A DNA stretch of 28,421 bases from a virus: the IMG/VR virus record IMGVR_UViG_3300028608_000063, positions 1-28,421 of that record. One strand, given 5' to 3'. The position numbers were made by a program, and so were the translations under genes. Of this stretch, positions 19,801 to 27,137 are shown in pieces; the first letter of the stretch is position 1; every line of letters begins with the position of its first letter. The notes under the pieces were generated by a model. That model did not search any database and was not told where the DNA came from. It saw only the letters and a program-made list of their open reading frames with translations.

Positions 19801-22557
19801 ATGGCTACTATCGAAGACCTGAAGCGGCGCATACGTCTCGCCGACGTCATCGGGTCGTGCATTGATCTAAAAAAACAGGGCAGCGAACTCAAGGGCCTTT
19901 GCCCGTTCCATAAGGAAAATTCGCCGAGCCTCGCCGTGTTCACCGACGCCGCCGGCCGCGATCGTTTCTACTGTCACGGCTGTGGCGAGTCGGGCGATGT
20001 GATCGACTGGTTCGTAAAGTTCGACGGCATGACCGAAAAAACCGGCCTCGCCAAACTGCGCGAACTGACCGGCGACGATAGTCCCCTGCAGCGCGAACCG
20101 CAGCAGCCTCGAGAGAAACCGAAATTCACGTTCACCGACGCCCCGCACAACGAACCGGCGCCGTTCTCGATCTACTCGCACAAGGCCCAAGGGATCCGCA
20201 AGGTCGTCGACGCATGGCCTTATCGCTCGCCTGCAGGCGCTTTGCTCGGCTATACATGCCGCGTCGAGGTCGACGGGAAAAAAGAAGTGATCCCCATCCG
20301 CTGGACCCTCGAAAAAGGCTGGCGTCAAAAGTCCCTGGACATTCCCCGCCCCCTGTACGGCGCCGATCTGCTCGCCGAACGACCGGACCTGAACGCGATC
20401 ATCGCCGAGGGCGAGAAAGCCGTCGACGCGGGCCGGCGGATCATGGACGGTTTCGACGTGAACGTCGCCACCTGGGCCGGCGGATGCGGCGCGACGCATC
20501 ATTCGGACTGGTCGCAGCTGGCAGGCAAAAAGGTCGTTCTCTGGCCCGACTGCGACTCGAAGCGCTACCCCGACAACCATCCCCGCGCCGGCGAACTGAT
20601 GCCCTACATCGAACAGCCGGGGATGGTCGCGATGCTGAACATCGCCGGCATGCTCGAGGACCTGGGCGCCGAGGTTCGGATCGTCGCGGTCCCGGCCCCA
20701 GGCACGGCCGAAAGCTGGCCCGACGGCGAGGATTTCGCCGACCTCGAGGTCAAGGGCTGGACCCGCGGCGACGTCCTGGCGTTCATCACCGACAACGCGC
20801 GCACCGCGGCCGAACTGCTGGCCGCGCACCCGGTCCCCGAGGACCTGCCCCCGGATGACGGCGGCGGCGACTATGTCGGCGAGCCGGCGTTTTATGACGA
20901 CAACGGCGACGACGGCGACCTGCCCCCCGTGCCGAAACGCTGGTTCCCCGGCGCCGACGCGCACCTGCCGTTCAAGATCCTCGGCTACTACGGGACGACG
21001 TATTTTTATTACACCCGCGACGCGAACCGGGTCGTCGCGCTATCCCTGGCCGCGCACAAGGCGCCGAACCTGTTCACCCTGGCCGACGCCGACTGGTGGA
21101 AAAAGCATTTCCCAGGCCGACGCGGCGATGCCAGCTGGACCGACGCGGCGAACCACCTGATCAGATTCAGCACCGTGAAAGGCACCTTCAACGATGACCA
21201 CCTATGCGGCAACGGCGCGCACTGGGACAACGAACGCGCGGTCGTCAACATCGGCGACGGCCTGATCGTCGACGGGCGCCGGGTCGGCTACCTCGAGCAC
21301 GACAGCGAAAACACCTACATCAGCGGCGAGGTGATCCCCGTCGACCTCGAGCACCCCCTCGACAATGAGGAGGCGGTCAAGCTGCTGGCGCTCTGCCAAG
21401 GTTTCCGCTGGGAACGCCCGATTAATGCACACTTCGCCGCGGGCTGGACGTTCATCGCCCCTATCGGCGGCGCCCTGGACTATCGGCCCTCGATCTGGCC
21501 GACCGGATCCTCGGGCGTCGGCAAAACCACCCTGCAGACAAAGGTGATCCGCCCCTGCCTGGGTCGGTTCGGCCTGTTCTGCGCCTCGAGCACGACCGAG
21601 GCTGGCCTACGTCAGAAGCTGGGGAACGCCTCGATCCCCGTCCAGTTCGACGAATTCGAGAGCACGTCGCAGGGCGAGCAGAAACGAACGGCCGGGATCG
21701 AGTCGCTGGTCATCCAGGGCGCGACCGACGACGGCGCGGGCATTTACAAGGGCGGCGCCGACGGGAACTCGATCAGGTATCAGGCCCGGTCCATGTTCTG
21801 TTTTTCGTCGATCACGGTCGACCTCGCGAGCAAGGCGACCAGCTCGAGGATCACCGCCCTCGGCATGCTGCCGGCGCTCGAGGGTCAGGGCGAACGATTC
21901 AAGAAACTGAAACGCCTGATCGCGACCACGCTGACACCGGCCTACGTCGCGAGCCTGCAGGCGCGGGCGATCATGCTGATCCCGGTCATCCGCCACAATG
22001 GGCAGGTTTTCGCCCAGGCACTGAACGAGAAATTCAATGATGCCCGCATGGGCGACCAATACGGCACCCTTCTCGCCGGGTCGTATGCCCTGCACTCGAC
22101 CAACAAAATCACCCTCGAGGCGGCGATCGAATGGGTCGCGGCGCAGGACTGGGAAGAAGAACGGCACGTCGTCGAGGACGGCGACGAACTGCGCCTGATC
22201 AATTTCATCACCGGGCAAAGCATGCGACTCTCGACCGAGGGCGGCGTTTTCATCGACTACAACATCGGCGAACTGGTCGAGGCGATCCGCGGGCAAAACA
22301 AGGCTGACGGCCTGTCGATCGAGAACGCGAAAGCCGGCCTCGCCCGGTATGGGATCAAGGCCGACATTCAGACCCATATGCTGCAGATCGCCAACCAGCA
22401 CCCGAAATTGGCGCGCATGCTCAAGGACACGGAATGGTCAACGTCATGGCCGCGCACCCTGGCACGGATCCCAGGCGCCCAAAAAAATAACCCGTCGATC
22501 AGGTTCGCCGGGACGAAAGCGCGGTTCGTGGCCGTGCCGTTCGAGGCCCTGGATTGA
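19801..22557 (+). CDS. Primase-helicase with CHC2 zinc finger
   Basis: A 918-residue protein. The N-terminal ~90 residues form a CHC2-type zinc finger (Cys34, His37, Cys58, Cys61) used by DnaG-like primases to recognise template. A Toprim-like region has Glu203 and the DCD pair Asp250/Asp252. The second half resembles the DUF927 helicase family, with Walker A GSSGVGKTT (569-577) and FDEFES as Walker B (617-618). Together this is a two-headed phage primase-helicase for lytic DNA replication. GGGGG precedes the ATG at a suitable distance. It overlaps the following gene by TTGA. Confidence 0.88.
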   Translation: MATIEDLKRRIRLADVIGSCIDLKKQGSELKGLCPFHKENSPSLAVFTDAAGRDRFYCHGCGESGDVIDWFVKFDGMTEKTGLAKLRELTGDDSPLQREPQQPREKPKFTFTDAPHNEPAPFSIYSHKAQGIRKVVDAWPYRSPAGALLGYTCRVEVDGKKEVIPIRWTLEKGWRQKSLDIPRPLYGADLLAERPDLNAIIAEGEKAVDAGRRIMDGFDVNVATWAGGCGATHHSDWSQLAGKKVVLWPDCDSKRYPDNHPRAGELMPYIEQPGMVAMLNIAGMLEDLGAEVRIVAVPAPGTAESWPDGEDFADLEVKGWTRGDVLAFITDNARTAAELLAAHPVPEDLPPDDGGGDYVGEPAFYDDNGDDGDLPPVPKRWFPGADAHLPFKILGYYGTTYFYYTRDANRVVALSLAAHKAPNLFTLADADWWKKHFPGRRGDASWTDAANHLIRFSTVKGTFNDDHLCGNGAHWDNERAVVNIGDGLIVDGRRVGYLEHDSENTYISGEVIPVDLEHPLDNEEAVKLLALCQGFRWERPINAHFAAGWTFIAPIGGALDYRPSIWPTGSSGVGKTTLQTKVIRPCLGRFGLFCASSTTEAGLRQKLGNASIPVQFDEFESTSQGEQKRTAGIESLVIQGATDDGAGIYKGGADGNSIRYQARSMFCFSSITVDLASKATSSRITALGMLPALEGQGERFKKLKRLIATTLTPAYVASLQARAIMLIPVIRHNGQVFAQALNEKFNDARMGDQYGTLLAGSYALHSTNKITLEAAIEWVAAQDWEEERHVVEDGDELRLINFITGQSMRLSTEGGVFIDYNIGELVEAIRGQNKADGLSIENAKAGLARYGIKADIQTHMLQIANQHPKLARMLKDTEWSTSWPRTLARIPGAQKNNPSIRFAGTKARFVAVPFEALD

Positions 22558-23405
22558 ACCCCTACACCCTGCGCGGCAAAACCTGCCTGTCGCTGTCGGG
22601 GGGCAGAACGAGCGCGTTCATGCTGGCGCAGGTCCTCGAGGCGAACCCCGACCGCGGCGATCTGGTCGTCTGTTTCGCCAACACCGGGCGCGAACACCCG
22701 GCGACCCTCGATTTCGTGCGCGATATCGGCGAGCGCTGGGGCGTGCCGATCGTGTGGCTCGAGTATCGCCGCGGCCTGCCCGGTTTCGAGGTCGTCGATC
22801 ACGCCACCGCCGGCAGGCACGGCGAGCCCTACGCCGCCCTGATCCGCAAAAAAAAATATCTGCCACGCCCGACGGCTAGGTTCTGCACGTCTGATTTAAA
22901 AATTCGCCCGATGGCCCGCTATCTGCGCGACGTCCTGGGCTGGCCTGCAGGCTATGACATGCTGCTCGGGATCCGCGCCGATGAACCGCGCCGGGTTTCG
23001 AAAATGCGCGGCAAGTCGACAAGCGAGGTCAAGGGCGCCGAAATTCTGCTGCCACTGGCCGAGGCCGGCGTCGACGTGCAGCAGGTCGGCGCGTTCTGGC
23101 AGGCCCAGGCGTTCGACCTGCACCTGCGGGCAATCAACGGCCGGACGACCCTCGGCAACTGCGACGCCTGTTTTTTAAAGGGGGCTGGTCAGGTTTATTC
23201 GATCATCACCACCGATCGCGAGGTCGGGCTATGGTGGGCCGAACAGGAACAATGGGTCGAGGACAACGGCAAGCCGAGCAAGCACGGCGCCCGGTTCCGC
23301 CTGGATCGTCCAGGCTATCGGGAAATGCTGGCGAACGGGAATGATCAAAGCGACCTGTTTCCCCTGGACGACGACGATCAGATCGACTGTTTTTGCGGGG
23401 CATAA
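22554..23405 (+). CDS. PAPS-reductase-like (PP-loop) phage protein
   Basis: A 283-residue protein. The start must be TTG 22554, coupled to the previous stop, because the next ATG falls after the essential PP-loop. SGGRTS (residues 15-20) is the pyrophosphate-binding loop. FANTG (41-45), RFCTSDLK (Cys111), GIRADEPRR (139-147) and NCDACFLKG (Cys203, Cys206), with a final DCFCGA, are typical of phage PAPS-reductase-like proteins. Relatives activate sulphur or form AMP adducts; some alter phage DNA or transfer sulphur to it. No DNA phosphorothioation (Dnd) partner lies nearby, so the substrate is unknown. It ends the replication operon. Confidence 0.82.
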   Translation: MNPYTLRGKTCLSLSGGRTSAFMLAQVLEANPDRGDLVVCFANTGREHPATLDFVRDIGERWGVPIVWLEYRRGLPGFEVVDHATAGRHGEPYAALIRKKKYLPRPTARFCTSDLKIRPMARYLRDVLGWPAGYDMLLGIRADEPRRVSKMRGKSTSEVKGAEILLPLAEAGVDVQQVGAFWQAQAFDLHLRAINGRTTLGNCDACFLKGAGQVYSIITTDREVGLWWAEQEQWVEDNGKPSKHGARFRLDRPGYREMLANGNDQSDLFPLDDDDQIDCFCGA

Positions 23406-23472
23406 AAAACCCGCTTTCTCTCAGAGCCTCAAGGGGGAAGGTGGGCAAAGGATCAAGCGGGCACCCAAATAA

Positions 23473-23493
23473 TAGCACGTCATTGACGTGCTA
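23473..23493. repeat. Perfect palindrome between convergent operons
   Basis: TAGCACGTCA and TGACGTGCTA flank a single T (23473-23482, 23484-23493). The 10-bp arms are perfect with almost no loop, which suits a protein-binding site better than an RNA hairpin. It lies between the stops of the PAPS-like gene and the leftward accessory operon. Its role is unknown. Confidence 0.6.
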
Positions 23494-23506
23494 CAAGTGA
23501 CAATAA

Positions 23507-23544
23507 AAAACCCCCTGATCGCACGATAAGGGGGTTTTATTTTT
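23507..23544. terminator. Bidirectional Rho-independent terminator
   Basis: AAAACCCCCT (23507-23516) and AGGGGGTTTT (23529-23538) form a perfect stem with T-rich flanks on both strands. It sits between the ends of two convergent operons and should serve both. The right end touches the stop of the leftward gene. Confidence 0.85.
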
Positions 23545-23885
23545 CAGACCATCCAGTTCGGCGGCCGGGGGATTTCGCCCTCGAGCGGCGCCCATAAGTG
23601 CAGAACGAACTGATGGCAGTTCACATAATCGACCTCGGGCGGATGCAGCTGCATGGCCGTCCGGCTACCACCAAAAAACATCGCCTTGACCCGACACATG
23701 ATTTCCCAGTTCGGGATTTTGTCGGGATGACTCACGCTGACGTGATCCCAACCATCACCACTGGCGGCGATACAGCGCACCGGACCCCAAGGGCTATTGA
23801 ACACAAAAACGCCGTTCTCGCCCTCGACCGTTTGCGGCCAGGGCGGCGCCAGCTGGATTCGATATTTCTCGGGGAAGGTCAGCAT
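23544..23885 (-). CDS. Hypothetical protein, DUF7694-like
   Basis: A 113-residue protein; the ATG immediately follows the stop of the upstream gene (TGA ATG). The pattern GWDHVSVSHPDKIPNWEIM, an FFGG motif, QLHPP, DYVN and FVLHLW recalls the DUF7694 group of phage and prophage proteins whose function is unknown. The last gene of the leftward accessory operon. The family name comes from memory and is not a functional assignment. Confidence 0.75.
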   Translation of the reverse strand: MLTFPEKYRIQLAPPWPQTVEGENGVFVFNSPWGPVRCIAASGDGWDHVSVSHPDKIPNWEIMCRVKAMFFGGSRTAMQLHPPEVDYVNCHQFVLHLWAPLEGEIPRPPNWMV

Positions 23886-24275
23886 TCAGTGCCTGACCTT
23901 ATCGGCTGCATTCACCGCCTCGAGCAGCGCGTCGATCCCCGCGCGAATGGTCTGACCGGGAATTAAGGTCAACGAATCGCGGCTGATGAACTGGATCGTG
24001 TGGGCGCCCTGCTCGGCGAGCAGGTCCAGGCGATGACGATCCTGATCGCGACTGTCGCGCGCCTTGATCAACACCTCGAGGACCATCCCCATCATGCGCA
24101 TTTTGTTCTGATACTCGAGCGCGGCCAGGGCGATCTGCGCGACCACTTCCTGCAGGTCGTGCATCAACTGGGGCGGGGCATGCTCGCGAATAGAGTCAAT
24201 GATCGCCTTCATTTTTTCCGCCTTCGCCTCGAGGGCTTCTTTATCCTCGGGCGTGGGCATTTCGAATTCAATCAT
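23886..24275 (-). CDS. Hypothetical helical protein
   Basis: A 129-residue protein in a TGATG overlap with the gene upstream. Mostly charged helix (EDKEALEAKAEKMKAIIDSI, then ALAALEYQNKMRMMGMVLEV). No membrane segment or recognised motif. Member of the tightly packed leftward accessory operon; no function proposed. Confidence 0.72.
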   Translation of the reverse strand: MIEFEMPTPEDKEALEAKAEKMKAIIDSIREHAPPQLMHDLQEVVAQIALAALEYQNKMRMMGMVLEVLIKARDSRDQDRHRLDLLAEQGAHTIQFISRDSLTLIPGQTIRAGIDALLEAVNAADKVRH

Positions 24276-24586
24276 CAGTGATTTCCCTTTTCATATTCCA
24301 GGCGATCGGCGATCGCATTGATCAGCAGCAGGCCGAAATCGACCTCGCAGTCACGGCACGCCATTAGCACCCCCAGAACAGCATGACCACCCGTTCGCAG
24401 CAGGGCCTCGGTCACGGCCTCGAGTCCGGCACCCTGGGGCGCCGGTTCCGACCGAATCGAGTCTACCAACCCGCCCAGCTGGGGCAGTGCGCAGACCGTC
24501 GACAGCCAATTCGGGGGCAGGTCGACGGTCAGACTGTTCTGGATCTGATCGAGCACGTCAAACGACGTCAGGCGGCGATCACCCAT
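24275..24586 (-). CDS. Hypothetical protein
   Basis: 103 residues from ATG 24586, chosen because a full GGAGGTGA site lies six bases before it; the frame extends 12 codons upstream but without a good start. Helical, with a Cys-containing middle (MACRDCEVDFG). It overlaps the MvaT-like gene by 19 bases. No family was recognised. Confidence 0.72.
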   Translation of the reverse strand: MGDRRLTSFDVLDQIQNSLTVDLPPNWLSTVCALPQLGGLVDSIRSEPAPQGAGLEAVTEALLRTGGHAVLGVLMACRDCEVDFGLLLINAIADRLEYEKGNH

Positions 24587-24897
24587 TTTTTCACCTCCTC
24601 TTTCCCGTGCTGTTTCGCCCATTCGACGACGGGTTTCGCGAGCATGGTCACGACGGTCGCGGTTTCGCCCGTGTGGGGGTTTTTGTAGGTTTTCGGGCTA
24701 TTGGTCGGGACCTTTTTCGAGGTCGCCGGCGACGCTTGTTTGAGGATTTCGATCGCCTTTGTCGGCGATATGTCGAAGGATTTCAGCAGGTCGAGCAGGC
24801 TGTTTTTAAACTTGATTTCGTGCTGCAAAAGCGGATTCGATTCGAGCGCTTTAAGGCGTTTTTGTACCGCTTCAAACTCTGCAATTAGTGACGACAT
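24568..24897 (-). CDS. MvaT/H-NS-like xenogeneic silencer homologue
   Basis: A 109-residue protein. The N-terminal ~55 residues (MSSLIAEFEAVQKRLKALES, with many heptad leucines) resemble the coiled oligomerisation domain of MvaT/MvaU. The C-terminal part begins TYKNPHTGE (residues 70-78), the hallmark of the MvaT DNA-binding loop, and closes with WAKQHGKEEVKKW. The centre of that loop, TMLAKP, differs from the Gly-Gly-Asn-His pattern of host MvaT. Host MvaT silences AT-rich foreign DNA in Pseudomonas, so the phage copy may act with it, replace it or block it. The 41-base AT-rich tract at 26960-27000 could be a target. The assignment also supports a pseudomonad host. Confidence 0.8.
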   Translation of the reverse strand: MSSLIAEFEAVQKRLKALESNPLLQHEIKFKNSLLDLLKSFDISPTKAIEILKQASPATSKKVPTNSPKTYKNPHTGETATVVTMLAKPVVEWAKQHGKEEVKKWVIAA

Positions 24898-24900
24898 TTT

Positions 24901-25170
24901 TCAACTCTCAGTGATAAGGAGACATACGATTTCGAGTTTGTGCACGAACTCGGCGTCGAACTTGGCCTGCTCTATGGCCTTGCGTTCGAACGCTGTTTTC
25001 GATTGGAACTCATGACGAAATGCAGGCCCCCCCGAGCGTTTCCGGCACGACAAAACGACCTTGACGCCGGGAAGGCATCGAGGTTTTTTCGTGGCGGGAT
25101 TTAAACCGAGAGAGTCGAACCAACTGGAACTAAGATCGCGATATTCCTTTGCGCCTGCAACTGCTGGCAT
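24901..25170 (-). CDS. Hypothetical small basic protein
   Basis: An 89-residue protein directly upstream of the MvaT-like gene, separated by 3 bases. Basic, with a central stretch PRCLPGVKVVLSCRKRSGG. GGGG lies about 11 bases before the ATG. No family was recognised. Likely co-expressed with the MvaT-like gene. Confidence 0.65.
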   Translation of the reverse strand: MPAVAGAKEYRDLSSSWFDSLGLNPATKKPRCLPGVKVVLSCRKRSGGPAFRHEFQSKTAFERKAIEQAKFDAEFVHKLEIVCLLITES

Positions 25171-25241
25171 AGATAAAACCCCCTGTTTTTATAATCTGCT
25201 CGAGGAGCGAATCGGACACTATCACCCCTCGAACATTCTTG

Positions 25242-25433
25242 TCACGTTTCGCGCGTCATCGGCCGCGAAGGCGCTGCAGGCGTTAATGCCAGATACAAAG
25301 GATTGAGCGTGTCGCAGATCGGACAATGGGGCTCGAAATCATAGACCTTGTGCCCGCAAGTGCATCGCAGGAGTTTCGAGTTTGACCTCGAGGCCTTGCG
25401 CCTTTGTTTCTGTTTGTCACCGTAGTCGGGCAT
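25242..25433 (-). CDS. Small zinc-ribbon protein
   Basis: A 63-residue protein with GAGGTG upstream. The first ~20 residues are strongly basic (KQKQRRKASRSNSK). The core CTCGH-x(8)-CPIC (CxC, CxxC) forms a zinc ribbon likely to bind nucleic acid or protein. The end is proline-rich. Zinc-ribbon micro-proteins are frequent in phage accessory regions, but function is not predictable. Confidence 0.7.
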   Translation of the reverse strand: MPDYGDKQKQRRKASRSNSKLLRCTCGHKVYDFEPHCPICDTLNPLYLALTPAAPSRPMTRET

Positions 25434-25454
25434 GGATCACCTCGAGAAAAAGGG

Positions 25455-25574
25455 CTAAACGTCGCTGTCGATCTTATGGTCGATCGCCATTAGCGAGAAC
25501 GTCAACACGATAAGGAGCGCGAGCGTTATCCCTGCCCCCAGGAGCGCGAGAAAAAACAGAGAATGACTAATCAT
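25455..25574 (-). CDS. Small single-pass membrane protein
   Basis: A 39-residue frame, MISHSLFFLALLGAGITLAL and so on, with one long hydrophobic segment (residues ~6-29) and a polar tail ending DHKIDSDV. Its ATG overlaps the stop of the upstream gene by 8 bases, which indicates coupling. A weak AAGAG site precedes the ATG. It lies in a stretch that otherwise shows no gene. A lysis or regulatory peptide is possible; unproven. Confidence 0.6.
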   Translation of the reverse strand: MISHSLFFLALLGAGITLALLIVLTFSLMAIDHKIDSDV

Positions 25575-25920
25575 CAATCTGACTCTTTTGGATCTGCGCC
25601 AGGGCGATCTGAACTTTATTGATCGTCGTCAGCAGGTCGTTCCGAACGCGCGCCGGGAACGCATGCCCCATGCTCTCGATCCCGGTCAACGTCTCGCGCT
25701 GCAACTCGAGGAACCGACCCAACATCGTGTGCAGGGCCTCGGGCGACTCGCGCGTCTGCGGGTCTGTAAGCATGCGCGAAAAAATCATGATCGAGTCGAC
25801 GGCGCTGACGTCAAGCTCGCGCGTGAACCATAAATGACCCAGATCCTGCAGCGTGATATCGAGCACCGCCTCGCGAATCACGACGATTTCGGAATCATTG
25901 AAAATTGACTGATAGGTCAT
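25567..25920 (-). CDS. Hypothetical protein
   Basis: A 117-residue protein; GGGGGAAA precedes the ATG at a suitable distance. Mixed alpha/beta, no membrane segment, sequence opening MTYQSIFNDSEIVVIREAVL. Ends in an overlap with the small membrane protein gene. No family was recognised. Confidence 0.72.
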   Translation of the reverse strand: MTYQSIFNDSEIVVIREAVLDITLQDLGHLWFTRELDVSAVDSIMIFSRMLTDPQTRESPEALHTMLGRFLELQRETLTGIESMGHAFPARVRNDLLTTINKVQIALAQIQKSQIDD

Positions 25921-26267
25921 CGTTTTTCCCCCTGGTTTATGAATGCGGCGAGGGCATCGCGCAGGGGCTGAAAATCCCCGACGACTAACCCAAAACCGTC
26001 AACAAAATAGATGGCCGCGACGTCCCTGGACTCGAGCCAATCGAGCAGGAAGCGATCGCGCGCCAGCTTGTGAACGATCTGTTCGAGCGATTCGATCCGC
26101 TGCTCGCGCAGCTGCAGCACCTGGGCCTGCTGCTGGCGGATCCGCTCGGACTGATCAAGCAGACCCTGATAATGCTCGAGCGTTCTGCGCAGCGGATCCG
26201 GCGGCCCTGGCGGGGCGGCTGGTCGGGTCGCCTTCACGGGCGGCATCTGTGGCGCTTTGCTGGTCAT
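25917..26267 (-). CDS. Hypothetical protein with proline-rich start and coiled coil
   Basis: A 116-residue protein. The first ~25 residues are Pro-rich and probably disordered. They are followed by a coiled-coil helix (RTLEHYQGLLDQSERIRQQQ, continuing to HKLARD) and a short folded end (DVAAIYFVDGFGLVVGDFQP). It overlaps the next gene by ATGA. No family was recognised. Confidence 0.72.
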   Translation of the reverse strand: MTSKAPQMPPVKATRPAAPPGPPDPLRRTLEHYQGLLDQSERIRQQQAQVLQLREQRIESLEQIVHKLARDRFLLDWLESRDVAAIYFVDGFGLVVGDFQPLRDALAAFINQGEKR

Positions 26268-26318
26268 GGGCGGTCCCTCGAGGTGATGGCGGCGTTCCGG
26301 TAGAAAATAGCAGACCCG

Positions 26319-26636
26319 TCATCGCCTGCCTGCAGGGCGTTTTGCCGGCGGCTGGCGGGGCGCCTCGGGGTCCCTCAAGACTTCGTCAAGGCGCGTCTGA
26401 CCGTATGCCGTCAGCTGCCGATCAGGCCCCAGGAGGTCGAATTTTTTCAAGCGGGCGATGCTGTTCGCGACCGTGTAAAGCGACACGCCGAACGACTCAG
26501 CGAGGAAACGCGACGTCACCCGATGCGGCGCAGTGGCGTCGACCATCATTAAAATCGCCACGTCGAGTAGTCGAATTGTAGTGAAACGCACCACAAGTCC
26601 TAATAGCCGGTCATTAAAAACTGTACTGCTTTTCAT
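26319..26636 (-). CDS. Winged-helix regulator
   Basis: A 105-residue protein. The region from residue ~20 to 85 (LLDVAILMMVDATAPHRVTS, then FLAESFGVSLYTVANSIARL and DLLGPDRQLTAYGQTRLDEV) follows the MarR-like winged-helix pattern, with a Pro/Arg-rich tail. GTGAGG lies 7 bases before the ATG. It is the first gene of the leftward accessory operon. Three copies of CAGTTTTTAATGA lie just upstream, and a fourth, inverted, lies in its own first codons, as expected of an autoregulated repressor. Confidence 0.72.
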   Translation of the reverse strand: MKSSTVFNDRLLGLVVRFTTIRLLDVAILMMVDATAPHRVTSRFLAESFGVSLYTVANSIARLKKFDLLGPDRQLTAYGQTRLDEVLRDPEAPRQPPAKRPAGRR

Positions 26637-26656
26637 TAAAACCTCACTGCGTTTAC

Positions 26657-26715
26657 CCCAGTTTTTAATGATCGAGCACCCAGTTTTTAATGATCGAGCA
26701 CCCAGTTTTTAATGA
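26657..26715. repeat. Three tandem 22-bp repeats upstream of the winged-helix gene
   Basis: Unit CCCAGTTTTTAATGATCGAG plus CA (22 bp) occurs at 26657-26678 and 26679-26700, and its first 15 bases at 26701-26715. An inverted copy, TCATTAAAAACTG, lies at 26610-26622. Spacing of two helical turns places all sites on one DNA face. They may be operators of the winged-helix regulator or iterons of an origin. Confidence 0.75.
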
Positions 26716-26769
26716 CACAACATAGGCACAAACTGCCGTTTTGCCAGTTTTGCGATTTTTTATTTCGCG

Positions 26770-26826
26770 AGCGTTCCACTTATGTCCTTGATTTAAATCA
26801 GGATCGCTGGAACGCTTTTTTAAAAA
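26770..26826. terminator. Long imperfect hairpin with T-run and palindromes
   Basis: AGCGTTCCA (26770-26778) and TGGAACGCT (26808-26816) form outer arms around TGATTTAAATCA (26789-26800), itself a perfect 12-bp palindrome. A T6 run follows. The shape is that of a Rho-independent terminator on the + strand. No upstream + gene needs it, so attenuation or a protein-binding function is also possible. Confidence 0.5.
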
Positions 26827-26924
26827 TACAGAGCCCCCCCTCTGTAAAGGGCCTGACACGACACAACACACCCACAAAAACAGGGGCTGACGTTTCACCT
26901 ATGACGTATGTGTTTTCTGAAAAT

Positions 26925-27073
26925 AGCGTTCCACCGTTCCACCCCCCTACAAACGGCCCTATATATAAATACCTATGTTATTGAAATATATATATATATA
27001 GAGCGCTCTGGGGCGGAACAGGGGGCGGAACAAAAGGCGGAACGTTGACGGAACGGTCAGAAAAAGCGTTCCG
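26925..27073. other. Candidate origin or control region with GGAAC array and AT-rich tract
   Basis: No gene is visible between 26637 and 27137 (about 500 bases). GTTCC motifs stand at 26925-26933 and 26934-26942. GCGGAAC stands at 27013, 27025 and 27037 and ACGGAAC at 27048 (steps of 12, 12 and 11 bases), with an inverted GCGTTCCG at 27066. Between the two groups lies a 41-base stretch with only four G or C (26960-27000, ending in a 15-base AT alternation), followed by AGAGCGCTCT. Repeats flanking an easily melted tract are typical of replication origins, but the stretch also precedes a new operon and could be its control region. Confidence 0.55.
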
Positions 27074-27137
27074 GCCTCAAAGTGCCACTATCGGCCGCTG
27101 GTTTATGCTCAAACCACCACCCCAGGAGCGACCCGAA

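Noticed and set aside
22554-23405. DNA phosphorothioation (Dnd) system
   Set aside because: Only a PAPS-like protein is present; no DndB, DndD or DndE homologue lies nearby.
26657-26715. Possible CRISPR array
   Set aside because: The repeats are head-to-tail without spacers and there are no cas genes; operator or iteron sites fit better.
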